From positions 2,519,501 to 2,583,500 of the forward strand of contig NZ_CP095061.1 of assembly GCF_022921055.1 (NCBI RefSeq): 64,000 nt of DNA, written 5' to 3'. The stretch comes from Hymenobacter volaticus. GTDB lineage: Bacteria > Bacteroidota > Bacteroidia > Cytophagales > Hymenobacteraceae. This document shows, piece by piece, positions 1 to 9,317 of the stretch. Both the position numbers and the translations under genes were made by a program. The notes beneath the pieces are model-generated. The model worked only from the letters and a program-made list of their open reading frames with translations. It had not been told where the DNA came from and made no database searches. Numbering within the stretch: position 1 is the stretch's first letter; the number at the start of each line of letters is the position of its first letter.

Positions 1-2
1 TC

Positions 3-338
3 TACCGCGCCGACTACCGCTTGGCGCTGGTGGCTTACGAAAAGCGCAAATACGCTGATGCTGTTCCGCACCTTCAACGGGCTCTACGCCGCGCCCCCCG
101 ATTGCAAGGCGCGCGGCAGATGCTGGGAGAGAGTTTGGAGAACTTAGGTCGCTACGAAGAAGCCACGGAGCAATATCGTTTTCTTGTAGCCGAAAATCCA
201 GGTAACCGCCACTGGACCTATAAAGTGTGGAAAGTAGGCAACCGCGCCCGCGGCATCATCGTCGACGAAACACCCCGCCGCGCAGCTGCGCCAGAAGAGC
301 GTATAGAGCCTATTTCGGTTTTGCGTCCGCGATTGTAA
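3..338 (+). CDS. TPR-repeat protein, C-terminal part (cut by window edge)
   Basis: The frame is open from the window edge and ends with TAA at 336-338, so only the last ~111 residues are seen. They contain TPR-like helices: YEKRKYADAVPHLQRAL, then a second unit around ENLGRYEEATEQYRFLV, followed by a basic, proline-rich tail with no further repeat. TPRs are protein-interaction scaffolds; nothing here shows a partner or an enzyme activity. It runs in the same direction as thrS but is separated from it by about 130 bases. The N-terminus and localisation cannot be judged from this window. Confidence 0.7.
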   Translation, partial: YRADYRLALVAYEKRKYADAVPHLQRALRRAPRLQGARQMLGESLENLGRYEEATEQYRFLVAENPGNRHWTYKVWKVGNRARGIIVDETPRRAAAPEERIEPISVLRPRL

Positions 339-470
339 GCTCAAACCAAAAGGTGTACTAACTAGCTTGATGGACTTGTAAGCCTCTTTAATTGCTCAGC
401 AATCCAACCTTTCCAGCATTAAGTCTAACTTGCAGGCTCACGCTGTTTGTATAGCTAAATTTTCTAATTC

Positions 471-2420
471 ATGATTGACATCACGCTCCCCGATGGCTCG
501 GTGCGCCAGTTTGTAGATGGCGCCACGGGCTTTGATGTAGCATCTAGTATCAGTGAGGGCCTGGCCCGTAATGCGTTAGGCGTCCGCGTCAATGGTGAGG
601 TCCGCGACCTGCACCGCCCTATCGGCCAGAATGCCAACCTGGAAATTCTCACTTGGAACGACCAAGACGGCAAAGCCACCTTTTGGCATTCCTCGGCGCA
701 CTTACTAGCCGAAGCCCTCGAAGCCCTGTATCCGGGCGTGAAGCTTGGTATTGGGCCAAGTATTGAGAATGGCTTCTACTACGACATCGACCTAGGCGAA
801 GGCCGAACTATTTCTAGCGAAGACTTTCCCGAAATCGAGAAGAAGATGCTGGAATTGGCCAAAAAGAAAAGCCAGTACGAGCGCAAGGAAGTAAGTAAGG
901 CCGATGCCATTGCCTACTTCACGGAAAAAGCTGATCCTTACAAACTCGACCTGCTTGAGCGTTTAGAAGATGGTTCCATCACCTTCTATACGCAAGGTGA
1001 CTTCACGGACCTTTGCCGCGGGCCGCACATCCCCGATACGAGCCCTATCAAAGCTGTTAAGCTACTCAACGTGGCTGGTGCGTACTGGCGCGGCGACGAA
1101 AAGAACAAGCAGCTCACGCGCATCTATGGCATCACCTTCCCGAAAGCCAAAGAGCTAACCGAATACCTGGAACGGCTAGAGGAAGCCAAGCGCCGCGACC
1201 ACCGCAAGCTGGGCAAAGAACTAGAGCTGTTTACGTTCAGTGAGAAAGTAGGAGCGGGGCTGCCCTTGTGGTTGCCTAAAGGCACGTTGCTGCGCGAGCG
1301 GCTCGAGCAGTTTCTGCGCCGGGCCCAAGTGAAAGCGGGCTATCAGCCCGTTGTGACGCCCCACATTGGAGCCAAGGAACTGTACGTGACCAGCGGCCAC
1401 TACGAGAAGTATGGTGCTGATTCGTTCCAGCCCATCAAGACGCCAAACCCGGGCGAGGAGTTCTTCCTCAAGCCGATGAACTGCCCGCATCACTGCGAGA
1501 TTTACAAGTCCAAACCCCGCTCGTACCGCGACTTGCCCGTCCGGTTGGCGGAGTTTGGTACAGTGTACCGCTATGAGCAAAGTGGCGAACTACATGGCCT
1601 AACGCGGGTGCGTGGCTTCACGCAAGACGATGCCCACATCTTCTGCCGGCCAGATCAAGTAAAGGAAGAGTTTACCAAGGTTATTGATATTGTCCTTTAC
1701 GTACTTAAGGCACTAGATTTCCCTGATTTCACCGCTCAGATTTCACTACGCGACCCGGAGAATAAGGCCAAGTATATTGGGTCTGACGAAAACTGGGTAC
1801 GAGCTGAAACAGCTATTCAGGAGGCGGCCGCTGAGAAAGGACTCAACACAGTAACCGAGCTCGGTGAGGCTGCCTTCTATGGTCCTAAGCTCGACTTCAT
1901 GGTGCGTGATGCTCTCGGCCGCAAATGGCAGCTAGGCACCATTCAGGTTGACTACAATTTGCCGGAGCGCTTCGAGTTGGAGTACGTAGCTTCCGACAAT
2001 TCTCGGCAGCGCCCCGTCATGATTCACCGGGCGCCGTTTGGCTCGCTGGAGCGTTTCGTGGCTGTGCTAATCGAACACTGTGGTGGCAACTTTCCACTCT
2101 GGCTCTCGCCCGAGCAATTTGCGGTGCTCCCGATTTCCGAGAAGTACCACGACTATGCCCAGCAGATCCACGACACGCTCGTGCAAGCCGAGCTACGCGG
2201 CACGGTAGACCACCGCGACGAGAAAATCGGCCGCAAAATCCGGGATGCCGAGGTGTCGAAGGTACCGTACATGCTGATTGTAGGGGAGAAGGAACAGGAA
2301 AACGGCATTGTTTCAGTTCGTAAGCACGGCGAAGGCGACATTGGCTCGATGCCAATTGCCGACTTCATCAAAAGCTTCCAGACCCAGGTGGCTGACATGA
2401 TGGACGGCAAAACCGCTTAA
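471..2420 (+). CDS. thrS: Threonyl-tRNA synthetase
   Basis: Class II aminoacyl-tRNA synthetase that charges tRNA-Thr in the cytoplasm. The 649 residues have the usual order: TGS domain (about 1-62), N2 editing domain with the HxxxH pair H73/H77 and a later CRGPH motif, the class II catalytic core with the zinc-site segment NCPHHC and a motif 2 region containing [12 protein letters not shown], and a C-terminal anticodon-binding domain (from about 545). Length is normal for the family. The ATG at 471 gives the expected TGS start (MIDITLPDG). It heads the thrS-infC-rpmI-rplT block that is conserved in many bacteria. I see no T-box or obvious leader attenuator upstream. Confidence 0.97.
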   Translation: MIDITLPDGSVRQFVDGATGFDVASSISEGLARNALGVRVNGEVRDLHRPIGQNANLEILTWNDQDGKATFWHSSAHLLAEALEALYPGVKLGIGPSIENGFYYDIDLGEGRTISSEDFPEIEKKMLELAKKKSQYERKEVSKADAIAYFTEKADPYKLDLLERLEDGSITFYTQGDFTDLCRGPHIPDTSPIKAVKLLNVAGAYWRGDEKNKQLTRIYGITFPKAKELTEYLERLEEAKRRDHRKLGKELELFTFSEKVGAGLPLWLPKGTLLRERLEQFLRRAQVKAGYQPVVTPHIGAKELYVTSGHYEKYGADSFQPIKTPNPGEEFFLKPMNCPHHCEIYKSKPRSYRDLPVRLAEFGTVYRYEQSGELHGLTRVRGFTQDDAHIFCRPDQVKEEFTKVIDIVLYVLKALDFPDFTAQISLRDPENKAKYIGSDENWVRAETAIQEAAAEKGLNTVTELGEAAFYGPKLDFMVRDALGRKWQLGTIQVDYNLPERFELEYVASDNSRQRPVMIHRAPFGSLERFVAVLIEHCGGNFPLWLSPEQFAVLPISEKYHDYAQQIHDTLVQAELRGTVDHRDEKIGRKIRDAEVSKVPYMLIVGEKEQENGIVSVRKHGEGDIGSMPIADFIKSFQTQVADMMDGKTA

Positions 2421-2672
2421 TCTTCAATCAGTAGCGTTTTTAGCAGAACCTTATGGGCGGTTGAATGCTTAAACAAAAGCAGTCATTGCCCGTAAGGCTG
2501 TGCTAGCAACTGACCCGCTCCTTTTTCTGAGGCTTAATGGCAATTTTATATAGCCTTTTTTGAGCGTTTGGAAAAAATGGCGGATATTTGCTCGCTGATT
2601 GAACCCATTGAGCTAGTCTCATGTCATTTCAGTCTTAGAAAAGTATTTAGCTCACCCTTAAGAGAACCAGCC

Positions 2673-3313
2673 ATAGCTACCCCTAATCGCCGCTATATTC
2701 CTCGCGCTCAGGTCGAGGAGCCGTTTAAAATCAATCAGAAGATTACGGCTCGGGAAGTGCGCCTCGTCGGTGACAACATCGAACAAGGCATCTATTCAAT
2801 TGATCAAGCCCGGCGTTTTGCGCAGGAGCAGAACCTCGACCTTGTTGAGATTTCGCCCACTGCGGTTCCGCCTGTTTGCCGCGTCATCGACTACTCGAAG
2901 TTCAAGTACGAGCAGAAGAAAAAGACCCGCGAACTGAAAGCCAAGCAAACCAAGGTTATCCTGAAGGAAATCCGTTTCGGACCCAACACCGACGACCACG
3001 ACTTTGCTTTCAAGCTGAAGCATGCTCAAGAATTCCTGAAGGAAGGTGCCAAGATCAAGGCGTACGTGCATTTCGTAGGTCGTAGTATCGTCTTCAAGGA
3101 GCGCGGTGAGATTTTGCTGCTCAAGTTTGCACAGGCCTTGGAAGACCTCGCGAAAGTAGAGCAACTCCCCAAGCTGGAAGGCAAGCGCATGTTCCTTTAT
3201 CTAGCTCCCAAAGCAGTTGCACCCGCTAAGCCCAAGCCAGCGGGGCTCCTGCTCCCAAAGAAGCCAGCAAGGACAAAGCAACTCAGCCTGCTCCAAAAGC
3301 AGCTACCGAATAA
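2673..3313 (+). CDS. infC: Translation initiation factor IF-3 (C-terminal tail frameshifted; probable ATA start)
   Basis: IF-3 binds the 30S subunit and polices start-codon choice. The N-domain ([15 protein letters not shown]), the linker ([12 protein letters not shown]) and the C-domain ([27 protein letters not shown]) are all clear. No ATG fits the family's N-terminus: ATA at 2673-2675 would start [10 protein letters not shown] after Met, whereas an in-frame ATG at 2577 would add about 32 unrelated residues. E. coli infC uses AUU for autoregulation, so a rare start is plausible. At 3242-3245 a G run appears one base short: restoring it gives a Pro/Ala/Lys tail ending AAPKAATE-like at TAA 3311-3313 (213 residues), while the sequence as given runs on to 3365 with unrelated residues. 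Confidence 0.9.
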
Positions 3314-3408
3314 CAAGCTTTTTCAATGGCTTCGGCCATTTTGTACGCTGGCGCCCCGGCCCTAGGCAGCCGACCGCCGCAGTTTTTTCACTTTTTACCA
3401 CCTCCACA

Positions 3409-3603
3409 ATGCCGAAAATGAAGACCAAGTCCGGCGCCAAAAAGCGTTTCACGCTGACCGGCACGGGCAAAATCAAGCGTAAGCACGCTTTCAAAAGCCA
3501 CATTCTGACTAAAAAGACGACCAAGCAGAAGCGTAATCTTACGCACGTTACCTTGGTAAGTTCGGCGGACATGAACCGTGTGAAAGACATGCTTAACATG
3601 TAA
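3409..3603 (+). CDS. rpmI: 50S ribosomal protein L35
   Basis: 64-residue basic protein beginning [14 protein letters not shown], the family signature, with [15 protein letters not shown] and a C-terminal segment ending in VKDMLNM; full length for L35, a 23S rRNA-binding protein of the large subunit. The ATG at 3409 is chosen because it starts the conserved PKMKTKSG block. An in-frame open stretch extends upstream to 3217 but is only read-through into infC. It lies between infC and rplT, the normal order. Its stop codon is the first base triplet of an imperfect palindrome (3601-3671). Confidence 0.97.
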   Translation: MPKMKTKSGAKKRFTLTGTGKIKRKHAFKSHILTKKTTKQKRNLTHVTLVSSADMNRVKDMLNM

Positions 3604-3671
3604 TTGCTGAATCGTTGGTAGTTGCGCTTTGTCCTGAATAGGAAGTTGCAACCATCAACACATAGCAATTA
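3601..3671 (+). repeat. Imperfect palindrome between rpmI and rplT
   Basis: Arms of about 24-25 nt: 3601-3625 begins TAATTGCT and ends GTTGC, and 3648-3671 is its near reverse complement (GCAACC ... AGCAATTA). The left arm includes the rpmI stop codon. No T-run follows, so it is not a typical intrinsic terminator; an mRNA hairpin affecting stability or coupling of the operon is an inference. Confidence 0.55.
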
Positions 3672-3758
3672 CTCATTCAAAATTTAAACCAGGCGTCCGG
3701 CTAAAAACAAAGACAAGGCAAAACGCTCTGTCGCCGACCGCCAAAAAACAAACAGGTT

Positions 3759-4103
3759 ATGCCAAGAAGTGTCAACCACGTGGCTTCGCGCCACCGTCGG
3801 AAAAAAGTAATGCGTTTGGCGAAAGGCTATTTCGGCCGTCGCAAGAACGTTTGGACCGTTGCTAAAAATGCCGTTGAAAAAGGTCTGCTGTATGCTTACC
3901 GCGACCGTAAGACCAAGAAGCGCGAGTTCCGCGCCCTCTGGATTCAGCGTATCAATGCTGGCGCTCGTGAGCACGGCTTGTCGTACTCGCAGTTGATGGG
4001 CGGCCTGAAAAAAGCAGGTATCGACCTCAACCGCAAAGTATTGGCTGATTTAGCTTTGAACCACCCCGAGGCTTTCCGTGGCATTGTGGAGAAAGTTAAG
4101 TAG
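3759..4103 (+). CDS. rplT: 50S ribosomal protein L20
   Basis: 114 residues starting [17 protein letters not shown], with the L20 hallmarks [30 protein letters not shown] and [26 protein letters not shown]20 binds 23S rRNA early in large-subunit assembly; in E. coli and B. subtilis it also represses its own operon, but I cannot see a matching site here. The length is normal. It is the last gene of the thrS block and is followed 23 bases later by a strong terminator. Confidence 0.98.
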   Translation: MPRSVNHVASRHRRKKVMRLAKGYFGRRKNVWTVAKNAVEKGLLYAYRDRKTKKREFRALWIQRINAGAREHGLSYSQLMGGLKKAGIDLNRKVLADLALNHPEAFRGIVEKVK

Positions 4104-4126
4104 TCAGATTTCTGATTATGGTTTAC

Positions 4127-4158
4127 AAAAGAGCCTGACCAACGGTCAGGCTCTTTTT
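4127..4158 (+). terminator. Intrinsic terminator after rplT
   Basis: Perfect stem of about 14 bp (AAAAGAGCCTGACC with GGTCAGGCTCTTTT) around a 3-nt loop, followed by T residues. It closes the thrS-infC-rpmI-rplT block. Confidence 0.9.
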
Positions 4159-4325
4159 GTTGGTAGATGTGTAAGTGCCTATAAGCAACTTAAACGGGAT
4201 GTTTCAGTAATCACCTACTTGGAATAGCTTGCAAACTTATGTGGGGTACCTAGCCTGTAAACTTTGAGGCTGATGTGGCCTATACTCATAGATTAATGAT
4301 AGCCAACTATTTGCTCCAACCAGGC

Positions 4326-5339
4326 TTAATCGTGCAGAGGGCGTTTTTTGAGCATGCCTCCGACGGCATCATCCACACTCTGCTGAACTAAGAAAGCTTG
4401 AGAGTCAAGCCGCTTCACTTCTTCTCGTAACTTGGGTAGTTCCAATCGAGTGACCACTGTGAAGATGATATTAATTTCCTCGCGGTGCTCACCACGCTTG
4501 CCAAAGCCACTCTGCCCTTTATACACGGTTACTCCCCGCCCCATATTATGGGTGATGACATGCCGAATCTCGTCGCTGCGCGTGGAGATGATAGTTACGC
4601 CTGTATACTGCTCGATGCCGTTGAGAAGGAAATCTAGGGTTTTGGAGGCTGCTGCGTATGTCAAAATGGAGTAGAGGGCTTGTGTGACTCCGAGCACGAA
4701 GGCGGCGGCCCCAAAAATGAAAATGTTCATCAGTAAAATGATGTCACTTACTTTCAGCAATGGGGTATGGCGGTTGATGAGTAAAGCCAATATCTCGGTC
4801 CCATCGAGAACAGCCCCGCCACGCATTGCTAGCCCGATGCCTGCTCCAAGGAAAACGCCACCGAATACGGCTGTCAACAACAAGTCGGGCGTGATATTAG
4901 GGTAGGGTACCACTTCCAAGCACAGCGCTAGGCCACCAATAGCCGCTGCACCTTTTAGGGCAAATTGTCCACCCATTTGCCGGTAGCCAAGGAGTAGGAA
5001 AGGAATATTGATAAGTAGCAGTCCGTACGAAAGGGGCAGTTTGAGAGTAGCCGACAGTAACATGGCGATACCCGTAGCACCTCCATCGATGAAGTGGTTG
5101 GGGAGCAGGAATGACTTCAACCCCATCCCGGCCGACAATATGCCTGCCATCACGAAAGAGGTGTTTACTAGCGCCGCAAAAAAGCGTTTCCAGGACTGAA
5201 CTGAGATAGAGGATGCAGAAGAGCCATAGGCTGTGGTTTGCGTGGGAGCACGTTTCTTCAGGAGCAAAAGTTGTTGGAACAGCATAGACGAAGCAATTAC
5301 TGAGCTACCACAATACCTACCTGCTGACGTACCCTTCAA
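4326..5339 (-). CDS. YitT family membrane protein with C-terminal DUF2179
   Basis: Up to 337 residues with five or six hydrophobic segments (roughly residues 52-230), then a soluble C-terminal domain of DUF2179 type (TGVTIISTRSDEIRHVITH and GRGVTVYKGQSGFGKRGEHREEIN). This is the YitT/YczE-like architecture; the family is widespread but its substrate is not established. The start is uncertain: the ATG at 5337-5339 adds a short Ser-rich stretch, and the ATG at 5283-5285 (MLFQQLLLLKKR) is an equally good choice. It is a single gene facing rplT convergently, with no partner in the same direction nearby. Confidence 0.85.
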   Translation of the reverse strand: MKGTSAGRYCGSSVIASSMLFQQLLLLKKRAPTQTTAYGSSASSISVQSWKRFFAALVNTSFVMAGILSAGMGLKSFLLPNHFIDGGATGIAMLLSATLKLPLSYGLLLINIPFLLLGYRQMGGQFALKGAAAIGGLALCLEVVPYPNITPDLLLTAVFGGVFLGAGIGLAMRGGAVLDGTEILALLINRHTPLLKVSDIILLMNIFIFGAAAFVLGVTQALYSILTYAAASKTLDFLLNGIEQYTGVTIISTRSDEIRHVITHNMGRGVTVYKGQSGFGKRGEHREEINIIFTVVTRLELPKLREEVKRLDSQAFLVQQSVDDAVGGMLKKRPLHD

Positions 5340-5675
5340 AACCGGTCATCTGACTTGCTGCCGGAAGGCAGCTTCTCTTCCACCAAGTTGCGCTTCAGAA
5401 GATTAGGGTAAAGCAATATAGCTTTTTGCTGCAGCCTTACCTACTTGAATTTTAGATGTTTCATTTTGCTTGTTGCCAAGGATTAACGACTATTATTTCC
5501 TTGTTTAACAAGTACTTAGGATATAATCAGGATGGCTTATCATCCGACGCTTTGTCTCCGTCTGAGCATCGTCTAGAGTGAAGCCCGGTCTCGTTTATTC
5601 GCCATTACGGAAGCGGCATTTGTGTAGTCAGTGCCTTGACGAGCCTCAAGAGGGTGAAGAATACAGGATTTGGAC
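5340..5675. other. Gene-free stretch between the YitT-like gene and the monooxygenase
   Basis: 336 bases with no supported gene, tRNA or strong hairpin. It should hold the promoter of the minus-strand YitT-like gene, but I cannot identify clear boxes. Confidence 0.5.
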
Positions 5676-6832
5676 TTATTCTTTACTGCCTTCTTCGTAG
5701 AGCCAAGCCATCTGGCTCCGGCTGACGACGTCTGGTAGGAAACGCATAGCCGTGTTGCGTATGCTGGTCAGCAACGGGTTTTCCCACTGGCCCACGCGGC
5801 CTAGCTGCCAAGATGTTCGCACGATGCGGGTTGTACGGGGTAGGCGCCGCTTTTCGAAGCGGCGGAAGGCTTCAGTTATTGCCGATGTGTGGCGCAGGCA
5901 GCTCGCCAATTCTGCCGCGTCTTCTATGGCCATACCGGCGCCCTGGCCCAGGTTGGGCGTAGTAGCGTGGCCTGCATCCCGAGCAGCAGCACACGGCCGA
6001 AAGCTAGCTGACGTAGGGGCTTAAGATCCAGAATATCGTTCCAAAGTACCTGTTCGTTGCGCGTGAGACCAAGCAGAGCAGGTACGGGTGCCGGAAACGA
6101 GTGAAATGCATGCTGTAACTCGGCCACTTGAAATGCGCGAAACTTGGGGTTCTGCGGGGCCGGGCTGTTGAGACAGGCAAACCAGTACACTTGGCCATTT
6201 CCTACGGGCACGTAGCCAAAACGCCGGCCCTGGTCTCCCCATACTTCCCCTGATTCGCCCTCTGGGAGTTCTAGCTGGGCGGCTTCTACCACAGCTCGCC
6301 AGCAAGTGTAGCCTGCATAGCGCGGCTCGGTCGTTGGCAGCAATTGCCGACGCACACGAGAACGGATGCCGTCGGCCCCAATCAGGAAATCAGCGTGAGT
6401 GGTGGTACCGTCTGTGAAAAAAGCCTCCACACCGGTGGCGGTTTGCTGGAAGCTTTCAAAGGGCTTGCCTAGAATAAGTGTGTCGGTTGGCAGCTCCTGG
6501 AGCAATGCCTGCTGAAGCGCTGCTCGGTGAATGCCCACATTATCGAACCCTAAGGCTCGGGTGAATACGGAGGTATCTGCGTTCTGCAACAAGCGGCCTT
6601 TCTGATCGAAGAGCTTGAGTGAGGTAACTGCAGAACCGTGGGGGCGCACCGCCTCGTGGAGGCCGAGCTGCTGCAAGGCGCGCATAGCGTTGGCGCCAAG
6701 CACAAGGCCAGCGCCTACTTCGCGCAATACTGGGGCCGCTTCGTACACCTGTACCGAATGGCCAAGCCTGAGCAAACCATGCGCAGTAGCCAAGCCACCT
6801 AAACCCGCGCCAATAACAAGGAAATGTGCCAT
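5676..6832 (-). CDS. FAD-dependent monooxygenase (frameshifted in the given sequence)
   Basis: Flavoprotein hydroxylase of the PHBH/UbiH-like superfamily. The N-terminus has the FAD Rossmann motif GAGLGGL (residues 8-14), then AGLVLGANAMRAL and the IGADGIRSRVR motif, typical of NAD(P)H-dependent aromatic hydroxylases; the substrate is unknown. The ribose-binding GD motif expected after GRVLLLG is destroyed by a frameshift: the C run at 5978-5980 seems one base short. Adding one base restores LLLGDAGHATTPNLGQGAG and joins it to MAIEDAAELASCL and the C-terminal helices, for 385 residues in all, normal for the family. Read literally, the product would stop after 302 residues. Single gene, ATG at 6830-6832. 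Confidence 0.85.
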
Positions 6833-7009
6833 AAATTACTTGGATGGCTTAGTGCTACTACTGTTGCATGCCATCAAGCAAAGAACGAAATAAGCGCAGG
6901 AAGGAAAGGTGTCAGCGAGCTTGGCTAGCAACTATCAATACCTAGACTGCAGTACTTAGTGGCAGGTCAACTGGAACTGAACACACAATCGGGAACTAAT
7001 TATTGTGTT

Positions 7010-7503
7010 TCACTGACCTTGGAACATATTAGGCTGCCGACGGTAGAAGCGGTGGGCCCCCAAGGCAATTGGCAACCCGATGCACACAATGATAACAAGC
7101 AACTCCACTGCCGCATGCCCGAGGCGAAAGGGCGCAGCCGGTACGCGAGAGGCTGGCACAACCAGCATGTTCATCACTAGCCACACAAAAGTGCCGTAAA
7201 GCAAACCGACCAGCACAGGATGCAGTGAGGGACGCCAACGCGGGTAGAGCCATAGAAAGAAAAAGGCAGTGAAGAGGAAGGCGATGCTGTAGTGCAGCAC
7301 TAAACCCCACACGGCCATTCCCGCGCCACCCGTTAGGGCCTGCGGGCCCCACAGGCCGCTGGCCACGTAGCGCAACACGTTTAGCGGCGAGCGGCCTGTA
7401 GTCAGGTAATATTTGCTCAGGGCCGTGGTAATATCCAGGGTGCCGGCGACCAACGCTGTGCCAATCAAAGCCCGGCCCAGACCGGGGATAAGGAAGTAGC
7501 CAT
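7010..7503 (-). CDS. Small integral membrane protein (probable frameshift near its start)
   Basis: About 150-164 residues with four hydrophobic segments: ALIGTALVAGTLDITTAL, MAVWGLVLHYSIAFLFTAFF, LHPVLVGLLYGTFVWLVMN and HAAVELLVIIVCIGLPIALG. No catalytic motif is recognisable; it resembles uncharacterised four-helix membrane proteins of Bacteroidota. As given, the frame opens only from a TTG at 7466-7468. If one C or G is missing around 7472-7477, the ATG at 7501-7503 joins it and gives a sensible N-terminus (MATSLSPVWARALIGTAL). The repair is inferred from the repeated pattern in this window and is less certain than the others. Confidence 0.6.
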
Positions 7504-7770
7504 GGGGGTAGGGGTGGGATAAGGGAAAGGAATGTCGCTGTCACTCAGTTACTCAGACCAAGATACATTCCTGTGCTATCCGTTCTACCAAAACAATACA
7601 TTGAAAAGTATAAGAGCAGCTAATGCCCTCAAATCAAGAGGTGCTGCCAATCAAGTAGTTGCCATACCACAATGCTGGTTCTTGTTTTTGCGCCGCCTAC
7701 ATGAAAGCAAGTAGCGCTAAACATAGTTGGTAGTGCGTTAAGCGAATCTGGCTATTCGCTATTCGGTTGT

Positions 7771-8301
7771 TCACTCTTCGGCTTTGCGACTAAATAAGGC
7801 CTGCAAATAGCTCACGTTGGCAATGAGGAGAACCGTAGTAAAGTACGAAACCACCATTTCGCCCATGGCGCAGATCTGGGCCGCTGGGGAGGTTGGGTGA
7901 ATATCGCCTACGCCCGCGGTGGTGTACTTGCCGAGGCTGAAGTAAAGAAACGTCAATAGAAGCTCCGCGTGGCTTTTGCGGTCAGCAGGTAAGTGGAAGG
8001 CGGCAGCGTTGATTTGGTACAGGTAGTAGTAGTCAAGCGCAAACGATAAGACAATCAGCAATACCTGTAGCACCAGAAAGCTCATCAGGTATCGGCGATG
8101 GAAAGGCGAGGAGACGGTCTGCTGAATCCAGTGCAATGTGGCAAACAGAAAACACGCTACTTTGACCACCGTCATAAGCAATACCAATCCTGTATCAACG
8201 CCCGGGCTATCAAACTTGATTAGGCCGAAGAGGTACAGCAGGCTGCTTCCCAAGAGTAAGGCTGCGAAAGGCACGGCGGCCCGCACTAGATGGAACTGCA
8301 T
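7771..8301 (-). CDS. Two-pore-domain-like ion channel (Ion_trans_2 type)
   Basis: 176 residues with hydrophobic segments near 8-28, 38-58 and 72-95, then a pore loop and a last membrane helix (about 140-165). The pore loop reads SLGKYTTAGVGDIHP, matching the K-channel pattern TTxGYGDI except that the filter Tyr is Val and Ala replaces Val (TAGVGD). It is therefore probably a cation channel of the Ion_trans_2 group, with uncertain K+ selectivity. There is no cytoplasmic RCK/TrkA domain. It is a single gene, with hairpins at 8328-8362 and 8445-8485 in its upstream region. ATG at 8299-8301. Confidence 0.8.
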   Translation of the reverse strand: MQFHLVRAAVPFAALLLGSSLLYLFGLIKFDSPGVDTGLVLLMTVVKVACFLFATLHWIQQTVSSPFHRRYLMSFLVLQVLLIVLSFALDYYYLYQINAAAFHLPADRKSHAELLLTFLYFSLGKYTTAGVGDIHPTSPAAQICAMGEMVVSYFTTVLLIANVSYLQALFSRKAEE

Positions 8302-8327
8302 ATGAATTTAACAGAGGGTAACGTGAA

Positions 8328-8362
8328 GCGGGGCTAAGTAAGCGCTGGATTCTTAGCCCCGC
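8328..8362. repeat. 11-bp perfect inverted repeat upstream of the ion-channel gene
   Basis: GCGGGGCTAAG at 8328-8338 is exactly complementary to CTTAGCCCCGC at 8352-8362, with a 13-nt loop. It lies 27 bases upstream of the channel start codon (minus strand), so it would fall in its leader or mark the end of the hydrolase transcript. There is no T-run on the minus strand. Confidence 0.5.
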
Positions 8363-8444
8363 AGTTTCTGCTTTTTTAAGACCGGGGACGCCATTTGAAC
8401 GATAAACAGGGCATCAGGCAGGCTATCGGCCGGACCGTAAAAGC

Positions 8445-8485
8445 GAAATCCACTCCTAAGATTACATATCCTAAGAGTGGATTTC
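8445..8485. repeat. Inverted repeat after the 8.5-kb hydrolase gene
   Basis: GAAATCCACTCCTAAG (8445-8460) and CCTAAGAGTGGATTTC (8470-8485) form a 16-bp stem that is perfect for the outer 11 bp, with a 9-nt loop. It starts 17 bases past the stop of the minus-strand hydrolase and may act as its 3' end or mRNA stabiliser; no U-tract follows. Confidence 0.45.
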
Positions 8486-8502
8486 AGATGAACAGTAACA
8501 GT

Positions 8503-9249
8503 TTACCTCGCGGCTACTATACTGGCTCCAGCTTTGCTAGCTGCTTCCATAATAACGGCCGCTACTTTTTCCGGCTGAGCTAGCATGGCCACGTGGCTGG
8601 TGGCTAGCGTGGTGGTTGTGGCATTCATTTTCTTGGCTAGAGTGCGCTCCAGGTCCGGGTTAATCATGCGGTCATTGGCGGCTACTACGTACCAAGATGG
8701 TTTGGTTTTCCAGGCGGCCTGCGTGATTTTCTCTTTCAGGGCCGAAAACGCCTGGGGCCCCTGGGTGGCGATAAGCACCTGTTGTTCCGTTGAAGTTAGG
8801 TCCTGCGCGAAATCTTCTATAATTCCCTTGGGCGTCATGCTCACAAAGCCCTGGGCATCAGGACGGATTTCGTCGTTGCCGGGCGTTGCCGCCGCAGTTT
8901 GTACCAGATCCAAAAACGACTGGCCTTCGTCGGGAGCCGCGGCAGCCACGTACACCAGGCCCGTTACTTTGGAGTCGTTGCCGGCTTCGGTGATAACTAC
9001 GCCACCCCAAGAGTGGCCAACCAGCAGCACTGGGCCATCTTGCAAGGCAATGGCCCGCTTGGTTGCCGCCACGTCGTCGCCAAGCGAAGTCAACGGGTTT
9101 TGAACAGCCGTGACGTGGTAGCCTTGGGCTTGTAGCAGCGGAATAACTTTGCCCCAACTCGTGCCATCGGCCCAGGTACCGTGTACGAGTACTATGTTTT
9201 TGATGCCGGTGGCGGAAGCAGTTGACTCATCCATGGGAGTGTTGGCCAT
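8503..9249 (-). CDS. Alpha/beta hydrolase
   Basis: 248 residues with the alpha/beta-hydrolase fold: LVHGTWADG oxyanion strand near residue 21, nucleophile elbow VGHSWGG with Ser80, and a C-terminal catalytic His in TSHVAMLAQPE. It resembles esterase/signalling-peptidase-like hydrolases of the EstC/MenH type seen widely in soil bacteria; the substrate is unknown. There is no clear signal peptide (the N-terminus MANTPMDESTASATG is polar), so it is probably cytoplasmic. The next gene on the same strand (9318-10331) is also a hydrolase; the two are separated by 68 bases and may be co-transcribed. Confidence 0.88.
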   Translation of the reverse strand: MANTPMDESTASATGIKNIVLVHGTWADGTSWGKVIPLLQAQGYHVTAVQNPLTSLGDDVAATKRAIALQDGPVLLVGHSWGGVVITEAGNDSKVTGLVYVAAAAPDEGQSFLDLVQTAAATPGNDEIRPDAQGFVSMTPKGIIEDFAQDLTSTEQQVLIATQGPQAFSALKEKITQAAWKTKPSWYVVAANDRMINPDLERTLAKKMNATTTTLATSHVAMLAQPEKVAAVIMEAASKAGASIVAAR

Positions 9250-9317
9250 GAGTAGGCCGGTTATAGTGTCGATGAGGATGTAAGAGATGAGTTGAATGCT
9301 AGTGACCCACGAGGGTG

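Noticed and set aside
2568..2672. Longer N-terminus for infC
   Set aside because: The extra ~35 residues do not resemble IF-3 and begin with TTG; the conserved start is at 2673.
3217..3408. Upstream extension of rpmI
   Set aside because: In-frame read-through within infC; L35 is complete from 3409.
7029..7544. 171-residue ORF with a good ATG overlapping the small membrane protein
   Set aside because: Its sequence is Pro/Leu/Arg/His-rich and lacks a continuous membrane pattern; the other frame has four clear helices.
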